From an uncultured Eubacteriales bacterium (GTDB lineage Bacteria > Bacillota > Clostridia > Christensenellales > CAG-138): a DNA stretch of 64,000 nucleotides. Under the pieces are notes generated by a model. That model searched no databases. It was not told the DNA's origin and worked only from the letters and a program-made list of their open reading frames with translations. This document shows, one piece after another, positions 1 to 8,652 of this stretch (positions are counted from its first letter, which is position 1; every line of letters starts with the position of its first letter). The stretch is from positions 20,464 through 84,463 of the forward strand of contig UQWD01000009.1 in assembly GCA_900544555.1 (NCBI GenBank), given 5' to 3'. The position numbers and the translations under genes are program-made.

Positions 1-549
1 CGCGAAATTCCATATGGCCGTAACGCCGCCATCCACAAGGCGGTCGCAAACCTCCTGCGCCGCCTGGGCGGGCGTTGCGATAATACCGATAGGCGCCTTT
101 ATCCGCCTGCAAAGCTCCACAAGCCGTGAAACGTGAAAAATAGGCTTGTTGGACACGCTGCCTCCCTCAAGGGCGGGGTCGCTGTCAAACCCCATCAGGA
201 TATTGAGCCCGTACGCCTCGAACCCGCCGTACGCCAGTAGCGCCCTGCCAAGATGACCTACGCCCACAAGCACGGCCTCGCTTATATTATCATAGCCAAG
301 GCAAGCCTCGATATCCGCGATGAGCCCTTCGACCTCAAAACCCTTTTTGGGCTTTCCCGCCGTGGCGCTTACCGCCGCGAGGTCCTTTCTTACCTGAACC
401 TCGTTCAATCCCAGTTTAGCCGCCAGCATGGGCGCTGAAACGGATTCGCCTCCGGACTGCTTTATGCCGTAAAGCAGTGTCAGGTACCGGGGCAGCCTGC
501 CGAACGCCTGCTTGGAGACCGGCTTTCGTTCCGTATCCATCATTTCCAT
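1..549 (-). CDS. rex: Redox-sensing transcriptional repressor Rex (3' end cut by window edge)
   Basis: Rex senses the NADH/NAD+ ratio and represses fermentation and hydrogenase genes when NAD+ is high (family knowledge). 183 codons are visible of about 210. The N-terminal winged helix carries LPRYLTLLYGI and the recognition stretch NEVQVRKDLAAV. It is followed by a Rossmann dinucleotide-binding segment with GVGHLGRALLAYGGF, and the last visible residues IIATPAQAAQEV are typical of the family. The start at 549 gives MEMMDTERK and has an AGGCGG-like ribosome site just upstream. It is the last visible gene of a leftward cluster with a sensory hydrogenase and a phosphatase, which fits redox control. 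The C-terminal domain-swapping helix lies outside the window. Confidence 0.93.
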   Translation of the reverse strand, partial: MEMMDTERKPVSKQAFGRLPRYLTLLYGIKQSGGESVSAPMLAAKLGLNEVQVRKDLAAVSATAGKPKKGFEVEGLIADIEACLGYDNISEAVLVGVGHLGRALLAYGGFEAYGLNILMGFDSDPALEGGSVSNKPIFHVSRLVELCRRIKAPIGIIATPAQAAQEVCDRLVDGGVTAIWNFA

Positions 550-574
550 AAGCCGCCTTCCTAAAAAAGAACAA

Positions 575-1756
575 TCAGTGATATTCAACCGCCGCGTCTC
601 TGCCCAGCCTGCGCAAGCATGCCGCAATATCCTCCACCAGCTTGAGTTTGATGTTCAGGCTGATGGGCATCTCGGGATTCTGGTGCGCGGGGTTGAGGGC
701 TCTGCCCACGATAAAGCGAGCGCCCGTGGATTTGAGTATCAGGTACGACGCGAGAAGGTGGGCGGCGTCCCGTTTGCTCTTGAGGGCGTTTTCCCTGCCC
801 GGCCCGCCTTTTTCATACCTGTTCATCAATTCGAGCGTTTTGCTTAACGTAACAACGCCCTCTGTCACCAAATCCACGCCGCTTATCCTGCCCACGGGCG
901 GCACATCCAAAGAAACATATTCCAGCTGCGTTTCAAGCTCCCGGCCCGTAACCCGGCTTACTATCTGCGACGTCGTACCGCCGCACACGATTTTTACGCC
1001 CGGCGAGTCCATCATCTCGCATACGATACGCTCATCCTCCGCCGGATCCATAGGCGGCCCCACCATAACATACGCGACGTTGGGCTTTAATACGCGGCAT
1101 ACCGCTACGGTAGTATCGTCGCCCGGCTTATCTGCGTACAGCATGTTGCACGCCTCAAGCAAATCCTCCTCCACGGCCTGGGCCGATGAGTGCGCGCTGT
1201 ACCGCCTCTCCAGATAATCAATCACGTTATCGCGCTGCCACCCGAGGTTCAGCGTCATGCCGATGCCCGCGTGTATAACGCCGTCGCTGAAGAAAACGAG
1301 CAGATCATCGGGCTCCATGATAACATGGCTTTCACGGATACGCTTGCCGCCGATTACCCGCTCAACAGTGTCCAGCTCCTGCCTGCGGCCGCGCCGCAAT
1401 AGCACAAGGCCCGGATTATCAAATTCAACTATTCGCGCCTGCCCGGAGGGGGACAGCCTTAAAAATGTAAACGTGGCGTACGCTACGCCGCGCTCGCGGC
1501 AGATGGGGAGCGTGGCGGCCATCGTTTCAACAATATCCTCAACCGCGGCGTCGGCCTCAAGCATGGTGGATACGATTTTGCTCGTGAGGGAAGCCAGGAT
1601 GTTCGCTTTTACCCCGCTCCCCATTCCGTCGGCAAGCACCATGATGGTGTCGCCGCCGCATTTAATAATTTCCACCTTATCTCCGCACAATTCCTCGCCG
1701 TATTTACACAGGCTCCCCCAGCCCGTTTCAAAAAACAATTCCTTCATACCGCTCAT
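575..1756 (-). CDS. SpoIIE-type PP2C serine/threonine phosphatase linked to sensory hydrogenase
   Basis: A 393-residue protein whose first 220 residues form a SpoIIE/RsbU-like PP2C domain. The metal-binding motifs are visible: LADGMGSG near residue 43, FFSDGVIHAG near 155 and GDDTTVAVCRV near 213. The C-terminal half is not a named domain that I recognise. The start ATG overlaps the stop of the upstream hydrogenase gene by ATGA, so the two are translationally coupled. In Clostridia, PP2C phosphatases next to PAS-containing [FeFe] hydrogenases are a known gene pair, thought to pass an H2 or redox signal to protein phosphorylation. The function is inferred; the phosphatase fold is clear. Confidence 0.85.
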   Translation of the reverse strand: MSGMKELFFETGWGSLCKYGEELCGDKVEIIKCGGDTIMVLADGMGSGVKANILASLTSKIVSTMLEADAAVEDIVETMAATLPICRERGVAYATFTFLRLSPSGQARIVEFDNPGLVLLRRGRRQELDTVERVIGGKRIRESHVIMEPDDLLVFFSDGVIHAGIGMTLNLGWQRDNVIDYLERRYSAHSSAQAVEEDLLEACNMLYADKPGDDTTVAVCRVLKPNVAYVMVGPPMDPAEDERIVCEMMDSPGVKIVCGGTTSQIVSRVTGRELETQLEYVSLDVPPVGRISGVDLVTEGVVTLSKTLELMNRYEKGGPGRENALKSKRDAAHLLASYLILKSTGARFIVGRALNPAHQNPEMPISLNIKLKLVEDIAACLRRLGRDAAVEYH

Positions 1757-3441
1757 TCGCCCCGCATTATGGATTTTTTCAGCGCAATCAGCGCGGCCTT
1801 GCTCTCACCGGTCGTTTCCCCGAGCAGGCTCGCAATCTCCTGCGCCGCGCGCATCTGCTTATCGATAACGTTCTGAGCCGTCTCAAGCATCTCTCTTCGC
1901 ATATCCTCCATGCGCCTGTGCGTCGCCTCCTGATCCGTCACATCCTTGCCGACTATCAGGTAATCCCCGTTCTGCACAGGGAGCACGGTTTGTATGACCA
2001 CCCGCTTGTCGTCGCAAACGCTCACACGCCGGTCGGTCACGCGCTGCTGCGTGCTTTGTACCTCCTCCAGCTCCCTCGCTGGCAGGTATAGCGTGGCCGG
2101 GTAGCCCACGCCCTGGCTTTCGTCTATTCCATACGTCGCCTGCGCGGCCCGGTTGTACTGGAGGATGCTCCAATCCCCGTCAATGAGGATTAGCGCGTTC
2201 GGCGTCGCTTCAATTATCACGTTGGACAGGGATTCCGCATGCTCCCGCATATAGGGCAGGCACATGCTCAGGTTCGCTTTGCCCTGAAATACGGCTATGG
2301 CCTTGTCCCGGCAGCTATCGTAGCCGCAGGTTCCGCAATTAAGCATGGATTCGGGCGACGTTTTGCCTATGGACGCGAGAATGGCCGCAATCGTACGTTC
2401 ATCCGGCATATTGGAGCGTATCCTTACGTGCTCGAACGCGGCGCTCATGGGCGCGCTTATGCCCTCCGTCGCTGCGCTCCGCCCGGCGGGGGCCTTTGCA
2501 TCCGCGTGAATGCGCTCGTTCGCCATAAAGAACGAAACCGCTTTATATTGCATGCCCGGTCCTGATACGCAGGAATTGTCGCATGCGCTCATCTCTATAA
2601 AGTGACCGGCGCAAACCTGGTTGACTTGAAGATCCTTAAGCGCGCTTATGCACCGATCCAGCCCGCTTACAACCTCCGTTTTATAGTTCAGGCTCCCCGC
2701 CTCGGGTACGGTTTCAATTATTCCGCCCGGAAGCGGGTAAAGCCGCGCGTCCGGCCTGCGCGCGGACCGGGGGCCTCCGCCCTGCGCGATGGAAGCGCCC
2801 TTCCCCTCAAGCAGCTTCTCCAGCTCCTCAAACATGAGTGCGGCAAATATATCCTTACCCTGTTCGGCCTCATATTTCTTTGAAATACACGGCCCGATAA
2901 ACGCCACTAGAATATCGTCCCCATATACCTTTTTCAGCATGCGGGCATGCGCCGTGGCGGGCGTTGCCACGGGCGCGAGGTATATCTTCAACTCGGGAAA
3001 ATACTTTTCCACCAGCATATTTACGGACGGGCAGCAGGAAGTGATGATATTTTTCATGCCGCCCTCACGCATGAGCCGGGTATACTCCTCAGATACCGCC
3101 GCCGCTCCTATGGACGTTTCCTCCGCCCCGGCAAACCCGGCCGCCATGAGCGCCGCTTTAAACTGGTCAAATCCCACCCCGGGAAACGCGGCCGCGTACG
3201 AGGGCGCCACGCTTGCGTAAACGCGCCTCCCCTTCTCAAGCTCGCTGAGTACGCGATCCGCAGAGCTTTTTATTTTTTTCGCGTTCTGAGGGCAGATAAG
3301 CGCGCACTTGCCGCACAATACGCAATCATCCGATAATATCCTGGCCTCGTCGTTATGAAATGAAATCGCCTTAAGCGCGCAATTCCGTATACATTTGTAG
3401 CAGTTCCGGCAGTTCGCCTCTTTTAATTCAATAATGCTCAT
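1753..3441 (-). CDS. Sensory [FeFe] hydrogenase (group C type) with C-terminal PAS domain
   Basis: 562 residues. Order of parts: two [4Fe-4S] ferredoxin motifs (C11, C14, C17, C21; C40, C43, C46, C50), an H-cluster domain with TSCCPS (134-139), GPCISKK (around 185) and EMSACDNSC (283-291), an extra four-cysteine Fe-S motif (C369, C372, C377, C394), a PAS domain (about 405-505) and a helical tail. All four H-cluster cysteines are kept. Catalytic [FeFe] hydrogenases lack the PAS part; the sensory group (HydS) has it and usually sits beside a kinase or PP2C phosphatase, as here. I infer an H2 or redox sensor, not the main H2 producer. The start overlaps the upstream [2Fe-2S] gene by 14 bases. 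Confidence 0.88.
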   Translation of the reverse strand: MSIIELKEANCRNCYKCIRNCALKAISFHNDEARILSDDCVLCGKCALICPQNAKKIKSSADRVLSELEKGRRVYASVAPSYAAAFPGVGFDQFKAALMAAGFAGAEETSIGAAAVSEEYTRLMREGGMKNIITSCCPSVNMLVEKYFPELKIYLAPVATPATAHARMLKKVYGDDILVAFIGPCISKKYEAEQGKDIFAALMFEELEKLLEGKGASIAQGGGPRSARRPDARLYPLPGGIIETVPEAGSLNYKTEVVSGLDRCISALKDLQVNQVCAGHFIEMSACDNSCVSGPGMQYKAVSFFMANERIHADAKAPAGRSAATEGISAPMSAAFEHVRIRSNMPDERTIAAILASIGKTSPESMLNCGTCGYDSCRDKAIAVFQGKANLSMCLPYMREHAESLSNVIIEATPNALILIDGDWSILQYNRAAQATYGIDESQGVGYPATLYLPARELEEVQSTQQRVTDRRVSVCDDKRVVIQTVLPVQNGDYLIVGKDVTDQEATHRRMEDMRREMLETAQNVIDKQMRAAQEIASLLGETTGESKAALIALKKSIMRGE

Positions 3442-3700
3442 GCTCGTTCTCCTCCAGCACTAGCGGCATAACCTTTGCGTCGAACATCGCCTCCGTATTG
3501 GCGATATCAAACCGCCCAAGCAGCTCGCCGTTAAGTTTAACGCATACCCCGTTCATGCAGTCGCCTAGGCAGAAGCTGGCTTTGAGCTCCACCCTTTTAT
3601 CTAGGCCGCGCTCCTTAATCAGCCTCTGCAGCTCGCTTATAACCCCGGGCGAACCCTTTAAATGGCAGGCGCTGCCAATACATACGCTGATGCTAACCAT
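3428..3700 (-). CDS. Thioredoxin-like [2Fe-2S] ferredoxin (NuoE/HydC-like)
   Basis: A 90-residue thioredoxin-fold [2Fe-2S] protein. The four cluster cysteines are visible as CIGSAC near the start and CLGDC near residue 44, with the spacing of the NuoE C-terminal half. Such single-domain proteins pass electrons to or from hydrogenases and NADH-linked oxidoreductases. It is the first gene of the leftward cluster and has a strong ribosome site (GAGGAGGAAT). It probably delivers electrons to the sensory hydrogenase encoded next (inference). Confidence 0.85.
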   Translation of the reverse strand: MVSISVCIGSACHLKGSPGVISELQRLIKERGLDKRVELKASFCLGDCMNGVCVKLNGELLGRFDIANTEAMFDAKVMPLVLEENEHEHY

Positions 3701-3753
3701 ATTCCTCCTCGTTTCCGCCTGCCCGGGCGGAATATCAGTATTTATTTATCGAT

Positions 3754-3782
3754 ATTATAGCATTAATCAAGCGCCCATACAA
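3754..3782 (-). promoter_or_regulatory. Sigma-A-type promoter for the hydrogenase/phosphatase/rex cluster
   Basis: Read leftward, TTGTAT (3782-3777) and TATAAT (3759-3754) are 17 bases apart, about 50 bases before the [2Fe-2S] gene. The -10 is a perfect match and the -35 is partial. I saw no clear Rex palindrome over it. Confidence 0.6.
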
Positions 3783-3898
3783 GCAAAATAAAGTATATAT
3801 GCGCTCATGCCCGCTTTTTTTACCGCGCATGCGGAGCCTTCAATCAAGCATATATATGGTTATCGGAATGCTGATAACACAAATTGCGGGTGATTGAG

Positions 3899-4468
3899 AT
3901 GATGAACTTTATCTGGGGTGGTATGATAGCCATCGGCATATTGGCCGGCGTAATCGGCGGCCGCGCGGATCAGCTGCTCGACGCCATGGTGATGGGCGCG
4001 GGCGAAGCGGTAACGCTGTGCATCTCCCTCGGCGGCGCGTATATGCTATGGATGGGCTTGATGGAGGTGGCTCGCCAGGCCGGGCTGATAGATGCGCTCG
4101 CGCGCTTGACCCAACCCCTGCTCAGAAAGCTTTTCCCCGGCGCTGGGCAGGCGGTCGCTCCCATTACGCTGAACCTGGCGGCGAACTTTTTCGGCATGGG
4201 AAACGCCGCAACGCCCTTTGGGCTTGCCGCCATGAAGGCACTTGAGGAGAACAACCCGCAGCCCGGGCGCGCCACGAACGATATGTGCATGTTCCTCTCG
4301 CTGAACTCTTCGGCAATCGAGCTGTTGCCTACCACCATACTCGCTATGCGTACCGCCGCGGGGTCGGCAGACCCGTATTGCGTCGTCGTGCCGACCTTCA
4401 TATCCTCCGTAGCCGCATTCGCCGTAGCTATTATTACGTGCAAACTGCTTGAAAGGGTATTTCCATGA
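3899..4468 (+). CDS. spmA: Spore maturation protein A
   Basis: SpmA and SpmB are paired membrane proteins needed for spore core dehydration and heat resistance in Bacillus and Clostridium (family knowledge). This is a hydrophobic nucleoside-recognition (Gate) domain protein with the family pattern of an N-terminal MNFIWGGMIAIGI helix, LNLAANFFGMGNAATPFG and NDMCMFLSLNSSAIELLP. I chose the ATG at 3899 (or the next codon, 3902) because GGGTGA lies a few bases upstream; a TTG at 3884 extends the frame but has no ribosome site. It overlaps spmB by ATGA. Confidence 0.92.
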   Translation: MMNFIWGGMIAIGILAGVIGGRADQLLDAMVMGAGEAVTLCISLGGAYMLWMGLMEVARQAGLIDALARLTQPLLRKLFPGAGQAVAPITLNLAANFFGMGNAATPFGLAAMKALEENNPQPGRATNDMCMFLSLNSSAIELLPTTILAMRTAAGSADPYCVVVPTFISSVAAFAVAIITCKLLERVFP

Positions 4469-4986
4469 CGTTCAGCGCGCTGATACTGCCGGCTTTAATC
4501 TTCCTCCTGATTATCTGGGCGCTTTTCAAGCGGGTAAACGTATATGACGCGTTTGTCCGCGGGGCGGCCGATTCCCTGCCGATGCTGGTTCAGATACTTC
4601 CATTTATGGCCGCGATGCTTATCGCGCTCAATATCTTTCGCGCGTCCGGAGCGCTTAACGTACTCGTTCAAGCATGCGCGCCCGCGCTCGAGGCGATTGG
4701 TATGCCGGCCGAATTAACCCCTCTATTTGTGCTGCGCCCGTTTTCCGGCAGCGCCGCGCTGGCGCTTTTACAGGATGTATTCAATAATTACGGCGTGGAC
4801 TCCATGACCGGGCTTATCGCCTCCGTAATGGTGGGCTCCACTGAAACCATTTTCTATACCGTGGCGCTCTATTACGGCTCGGTTAAGGTACTTAAAACGC
4901 GCCACAGCGTACCGGTTGCGCTCATAAGCGGCCTCGCGGGGGCCGTAGCTGCCGTGCTGCTGTCCAAAATATCCTGGGGAGGATAA
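4465..4986 (+). CDS. spmB: Spore maturation protein B
   Basis: 173 residues, near the usual length of SpmB. Several membrane helices are visible, and the conserved Gate-domain stretch LRPFSGSAALALLQ is followed by MVGSTETIFYTVALYYGSV, which is the family signature. The start overlaps the spmA stop by four bases, so the two are co-translated. The pair marks the host as a spore former or a close relative of one. No T-rich terminator is clear after it. Confidence 0.93.
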   Translation: MTFSALILPALIFLLIIWALFKRVNVYDAFVRGAADSLPMLVQILPFMAAMLIALNIFRASGALNVLVQACAPALEAIGMPAELTPLFVLRPFSGSAALALLQDVFNNYGVDSMTGLIASVMVGSTETIFYTVALYYGSVKVLKTRHSVPVALISGLAGAVAAVLLSKISWGG

Positions 4987-5089
4987 AAACCCTGCCGGGA
5001 ATACCGGCGCTCCGGCACGTCGGTTATGGCAGCCCTGGCAGCGGCTGCTCCCCCGCGTCCTCGCTCTCTTATTAAGAAAGGAGTATAAA

Positions 5090-5641
5090 TCATTTTCTTA
5101 AAGTGAGCTTACGGTATTTTGCTGAAATCGCCTTTATATATTCTTTTAGACCACGCCAGCAAAGCCAAACCAGCCAAATGAAAAAAGCTCCGGCCGCGAT
5201 GCCCAGCGCAAGTTGTAATAAGCCCGGCGGTATAGAAGCCTCTCCCCACACAAACATAGGAATTTGAGTAACTCCTATTAAATTCAATACGGCGGTTCCC
5301 GGTATCACTGTGCCGACCATCAAAAATGTAATGGCCAATATACATAGCAAGGGTACGACCAGAAAACCTGAAAACCCAACGGACCCATAAAACATAAAGT
5401 TTTTCATAATATGCGTCGGCTTTAATTTTTGATGCTTTGCACTAAATCCGAATGAATACGCTTTGGCAAGGTTGTCGGGCGAGCCAAGGCGGGCGAGGGT
5501 TTGGGCGGTGCTCTCGCCTTGTTCACAGGCTTCATGGATATGATTCTTAATTTCCAAGAGTATATCCTTCTCATCTTCTTTTGATACGTTAATTAATCCG
5601 CGGCTTACTTCCTGAAGATATTTTTCGGCTTCGTGATTCAT
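5090..5641 (-). CDS. HAAS/DUF1700-type membrane protein
   Basis: 183 residues from the ATG at 5641, which follows GAGGCG. An upstream in-frame ATG at 5680 is possible but less likely. The N-terminal 70 residues are helical and acidic and match the HAAS-type domain pattern (EAEKYLQEVSRGL, then LLEIKNHIHEACEQG, ending in a short LARLGSPDNLAKAY segment). At least two membrane helices follow. HAAS proteins normally sit beside a PadR regulator and act as its membrane partner; no PadR gene is seen here, so this copy is an orphan. The exact role is unknown. Confidence 0.7.
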   Translation of the reverse strand: MNHEAEKYLQEVSRGLINVSKEDEKDILLEIKNHIHEACEQGESTAQTLARLGSPDNLAKAYSFGFSAKHQKLKPTHIMKNFMFYGSVGFSGFLVVPLLCILAITFLMVGTVIPGTAVLNLIGVTQIPMFVWGEASIPPGLLQLALGIAAGAFFIWLVWLCWRGLKEYIKAISAKYRKLTLRK

Positions 5642-6096
5642 TGTGGCGCCTCGCTTTCCATGAGTTTTTAATCTATTCAATCACCTTAATCCATTCCAAA
5701 TCCGGCATGGAGAGGGACTTAAACCATCTTTCGCTGAGGAAATGGTACCTTCGGAGCGGCTTGCCTGGCGCGCTTTCTCTCCAATAATAACAAAAAACCT
5801 CGTTTCAACCGTCTAAGCAAAAGATAGATTGTGCTCTCGATTGCGTTAAGCTTTAGGTCGGTTCGCAATCATTAAACGGCTAGAGGCTGATCATTTCAAA
5901 TTATCATATTCCAACAGCCTTATTCTGAAAACCATTGTGTCCTTTCCCTAGACGCTCCTTTCGTTTATTGTAATAAATAATACTTTGCGCATCAATACAA
6001 AACAGAGAATAATGAGAAAAGTATTTTTCATCCGTTTGACCATATTTTATGAACACGCTTTCTTTATGCAATACTATCATTTCCCCCCTTGACAAC
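5642..6096. other. Intergenic, no convincing gene
   Basis: About 450 bases between divergent genes, A+T-richer towards the right. A 61-codon leftward frame (5904-6095) is open but has no recognisable family and poor ribosome-site spacing. Confidence 0.5.
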
Positions 6097-6126
6097 TTGT
6101 GTTCTAAAAAACAAAATAATTATAAT
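6097..6126 (+). promoter_or_regulatory. Promoter of the 281-aa protein gene
   Basis: TTGTGT at 6097-6102 and a perfect TATAAT at 6121-6126 are 18 bases apart. The start codon follows 36 bases later. Confidence 0.5.
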
Positions 6127-6161
6127 CAGTACGACGTAAATGAGTTGGCGAGGATGATAAA

Positions 6162-7007
6162 ATGCATAAAGGCGGCAAATGGGCAAATCAAATTATTGAT
6201 TTGCAGGAGGCAGACGGAAATTTCGGTTGTTTTCATTCGCTTTCCAAATACCATAACTCTCCTATTACAACTGAACAAGCGCTCAGGCGGCTTGAACGCT
6301 TGGGCTATACCATCTCAGATGATTGCATACAAAAGGCGGTCCGCTATATGAACGACTGCCTGACTGGGAAGAACGAAATACCGGATAGAAAAGAAAACAC
6401 ACACGATTGGAGCATCTTCACATCGTTAATGCTCGCAGCATGGGTTAGAAGATTTACCAGCGATAATTTTATGGCCAACCAAATCGCCACACAATGGTCG
6501 CAAATTATTACAAGCGCGTTTTCAACGGGTGAGTATGAACATAACGCCTATGTCAAAGCATATCAGGACATATTAGGCACGCGGCCAAAAGGCGCGAGGC
6601 TCATTGATTTTGTACATTTTTACCCCCTCTCGTTGCTGAGGGATACCCTTGACTCCAAAATCGAAAACGCGATGATATGGTATGTATTAAGAAAAGCGAG
6701 TGGTATATATTATGTATACGACGGCAAAATAAGTATTTTACCTTCAGTTTTTCAAAGCAAAAACGCCAGCTATTATCTGGCCGCAATAGAATTGCTTGCC
6801 GCATATGAATGCTCAAAACATCAGCTGAATTTTGTTGTCACCTGGTTGATCAAGAACAGGAACATTAATGGAAAATGGGATATGGGCAAAGGAGTGAACG
6901 ACAAAATTTACTTTCCACTCTCGGATGATTGGAGAAAAAAGGAGGCGCGCGAAGCGGATTGTACAGAACGAATTGAGAAATTGCTTTTCAAATTACAAAC
7001 CCGATAA
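6162..7007 (+). CDS. Uncharacterised 281-aa protein, possible alpha/alpha-toroid fold
   Basis: No named family is recognised with certainty. The protein is soluble (no signal peptide or membrane helix) and mostly helical. The N-terminal stretch QEADGNFGCFHSLS resembles the QW-like repeats (Q..DG.WG) of prenyltransferase and terpene-cyclase toroids, and near residue 237 NRNINGKWDMG looks like a second such motif. Similar proteins occur in gut Clostridia as hypothetical proteins. It stands alone, with its own promoter and an upstream GAGG. A structural role or enzyme of toroid type is only inference. Confidence 0.6.
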   Translation: MHKGGKWANQIIDLQEADGNFGCFHSLSKYHNSPITTEQALRRLERLGYTISDDCIQKAVRYMNDCLTGKNEIPDRKENTHDWSIFTSLMLAAWVRRFTSDNFMANQIATQWSQIITSAFSTGEYEHNAYVKAYQDILGTRPKGARLIDFVHFYPLSLLRDTLDSKIENAMIWYVLRKASGIYYVYDGKISILPSVFQSKNASYYLAAIELLAAYECSKHQLNFVVTWLIKNRNINGKWDMGKGVNDKIYFPLSDDWRKKEAREADCTERIEKLLFKLQTR

Positions 7008-7320
7008 TTCGGTGACAGGTTCCACTTTACAAGGGAGAGCATAAGGGAAAGGAATATATCTAAAAAAATAAGCTTTGCGCCGCACGGGGTTGCGTGCTTT
7101 GGCGTTCTCCTCGTGAAAGACCTGTCGCAAGTTAATTTGCCGTCTTTTTGAGCCCTCAGATAGCGATTTATATCGCATACCTTTAATTGAGCAATGCGTC
7201 AGTTTTCACGCCTTATAAAAGCACCGGTCGATATAGGTGAGATAAAATACGGAATAAGAACCATAAAGAGGTATCAAAACAAGTTTAAATTAATTACCAA
7301 TATTTGAGTCAATAAACACC
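7008..7320 (+). other. Intergenic, nothing recognised
   Basis: No conserved RNA motif, terminator or gene was seen. A 61-codon leftward frame (6993-7178) looks random. Confidence 0.4.
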
Positions 7321-7349
7321 TTGACATTTGTTCATATTGTGCATATTAT
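7321..7349 (+). promoter_or_regulatory. Promoter of the gntR-ABC operon
   Basis: A perfect TTGACA (7321-7326) and TATTAT (7344-7349) are 17 bases apart. This is the strongest promoter seen in the left half. The -10 lies inside the palindromic operator described separately. Confidence 0.75.
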
Positions 7350-7365
7350 TTATATACAATATGCA
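7340..7365 (+). promoter_or_regulatory. Palindromic operator over the -10 of the gntR operon
   Basis: TGCATATT (7340-7347) and AATATGCA (7358-7365) are perfect inverted 8-base arms around a 10-base spacer. The site covers the -10 box and the expected transcription start, and the regulator gene follows at once. This is the usual arrangement for autorepression by a YtrA-type GntR protein (inference). Confidence 0.65.
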
Positions 7366-7376
7366 TAGGAGGCCTT

Positions 7377-7751
7377 ATGGATATCATCATCAGCAACGCG
7401 GGCGGGCAGCCGATCTATGAACAGATAGCCGGCCAAATACGAAACCTGATCATATCAGGTGAACTCAAGGAGGGCGACGCCCTCCCGTCCATGCGCCTAC
7501 TGGCAAAGGAGCTGAGGATCAGCGTTATCACCACAAAACGCGCTTATGAGGAGCTTGAGCGGGAGGGGTTTATATGCTCGTTTACGGGTAAAGGCAGCTA
7601 TGTCAGCGGCGGTAATAAAGAGCTGATACGGGAACAGCGCCTTCGGGAGGCGGAGGATCTAATGCGCCGCGCGGCGCAAATCGCTTTAGGCTGCGGGCTT
7701 ACACTTGAGGAACTGGCTGAAATGCTGGAAACAATAGCACAGGGCGAATAA
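7377..7751 (+). CDS. GntR-family regulator, YtrA subfamily
   Basis: 124 residues: a GntR winged helix (PIYEQIAGQIRNLIISGELK, then LPSMRLLAKELRIS and KRAYEELEREGFI) followed by a short helical tail, which is the YtrA layout without a ligand-binding FadR or UTRA domain. YtrA regulators control neighbouring ABC exporters, often induced by cell-wall antibiotics. An ideal AGGAGG (7367-7372) precedes the ATG. It is first in an operon with the ABC ATPase and permease and probably represses it through the upstream palindrome. Confidence 0.9.
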   Translation: MDIIISNAGGQPIYEQIAGQIRNLIISGELKEGDALPSMRLLAKELRISVITTKRAYEELEREGFICSFTGKGSYVSGGNKELIREQRLREAEDLMRRAAQIALGCGLTLEELAEMLETIAQGE

Positions 7752-7803
7752 ATAAGCAGTATTCGCTGATATTGAAAACACTGAATGAACGGGAGAATAG
7801 TAT

Positions 7804-8652
7804 ATGAACTATGCATTGGAGTTAAAAAACGTTTCAAAACGCTACGGAGGATTTACGTTGGATAATGTGAATCTATGCCTGGAACGCGGATGCATCATGG
7901 GGCTCATCGGGGAAAACGGGGCCGGAAAAACGACAATAATTAAGTCTATACTCGGTCTAATCCAGCCGGACAGAGGGGAGATTACCGTGTTGGGCAAAAA
8001 CAACGCGCGGGAGCTGGGCCTTATGAGGGAGCATCTTGGCGTGGTGATGGATGAAAGCGGATATCCAGAGGAGATGAGGTTGCGCGACGTGGCGCTGGTG
8101 CTCAAAAACATCTACCGCACGTGGGATGCGGGGCGTTTTTCGGCATACCTCAAGCAATTCGGCCTGCCGGAAGGAAAAAGGGTGAAGGAGCTGTCCCGCG
8201 GGATGAAGATGAAGCTTTCCATCGCCGCGTCCTTATCGCACGATTCGCAGCTTTTGATCCTTGACGAGGCGACGAGCGGCCTGGATCCCATCGTTCGGGA
8301 CGAAATGCTGGATATATTCCTTGAGTTTATTCAGGATGAAAACAAGGCTGTTCTGCTTTCTTCGCACATCCTGAGCGATCTGGAGAAGGCTTGCGATTAT
8401 ATCACGTTCGTGCATCGGGGGCGAATCGTTTTCTCCGAGCCAAAGGATGAGCTGACGGAGCGCTACGCCATCGTTCGCTGCTCGGCTTCAGATTTTGAGA
8501 GAATTAATCCGGCAAGCGTCGTTGGCGCGCGTAAAAACGCGTTCGGGGTCGAGGCGTTGGTTCTCAAAGAAACCGCGCGGCCCTTTTCCGCTTCGCACAG
8601 GGCCGGTATTGAGGATATCATGCTTTATTATGTTAAGGAGGGCGGCAAATGA
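7804..8652 (+). CDS. ABC transporter ATP-binding protein (YtrB/BcrA-like)
   Basis: 282 residues with Walker A GENGAGKTT, ABC signature LSRGMKMKLS, Walker B LLILDEATSGLDP and the switch His in LLSSHILSDLEK. The last 60 residues form the C-terminal extension common in exporters of the ABC-2 type. It overlaps the permease gene by ATGA and follows the GntR regulator by 50 bases. It likely energises efflux of an envelope-active compound; the substrate cannot be read from the sequence. Confidence 0.92.
   Translation: MNYALELKNVSKRYGGFTLDNVNLCLERGCIMGLIGENGAGKTTIIKSILGLIQPDRGEITVLGKNNARELGLMREHLGVVMDESGYPEEMRLRDVALVLKNIYRTWDAGRFSAYLKQFGLPEGKRVKELSRGMKMKLSIAASLSHDSQLLILDEATSGLDPIVRDEMLDIFLEFIQDENKAVLLSSHILSDLEKACDYITFVHRGRIVFSEPKDELTERYAIVRCSASDFERINPASVVGARKNAFGVEALVLKETARPFSASHRAGIEDIMLYYVKEGGK

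Noticed and set aside
575..1868. Long rightward frames opposite the phosphatase and hydrogenase genes
   Set aside because: They are antisense shadows of well-supported genes; the true genes carry clear motifs.
2239..3336. Rightward frames opposite the sensory hydrogenase
   Set aside because: Shadows caused by GC-rich codon use; no motif or ribosome site.
5904..6095. Leftward 61-codon frame after a G-run
   Set aside because: The G-run is only two bases from an internal ATG, too close for a ribosome site, and the sequence resembles no family.
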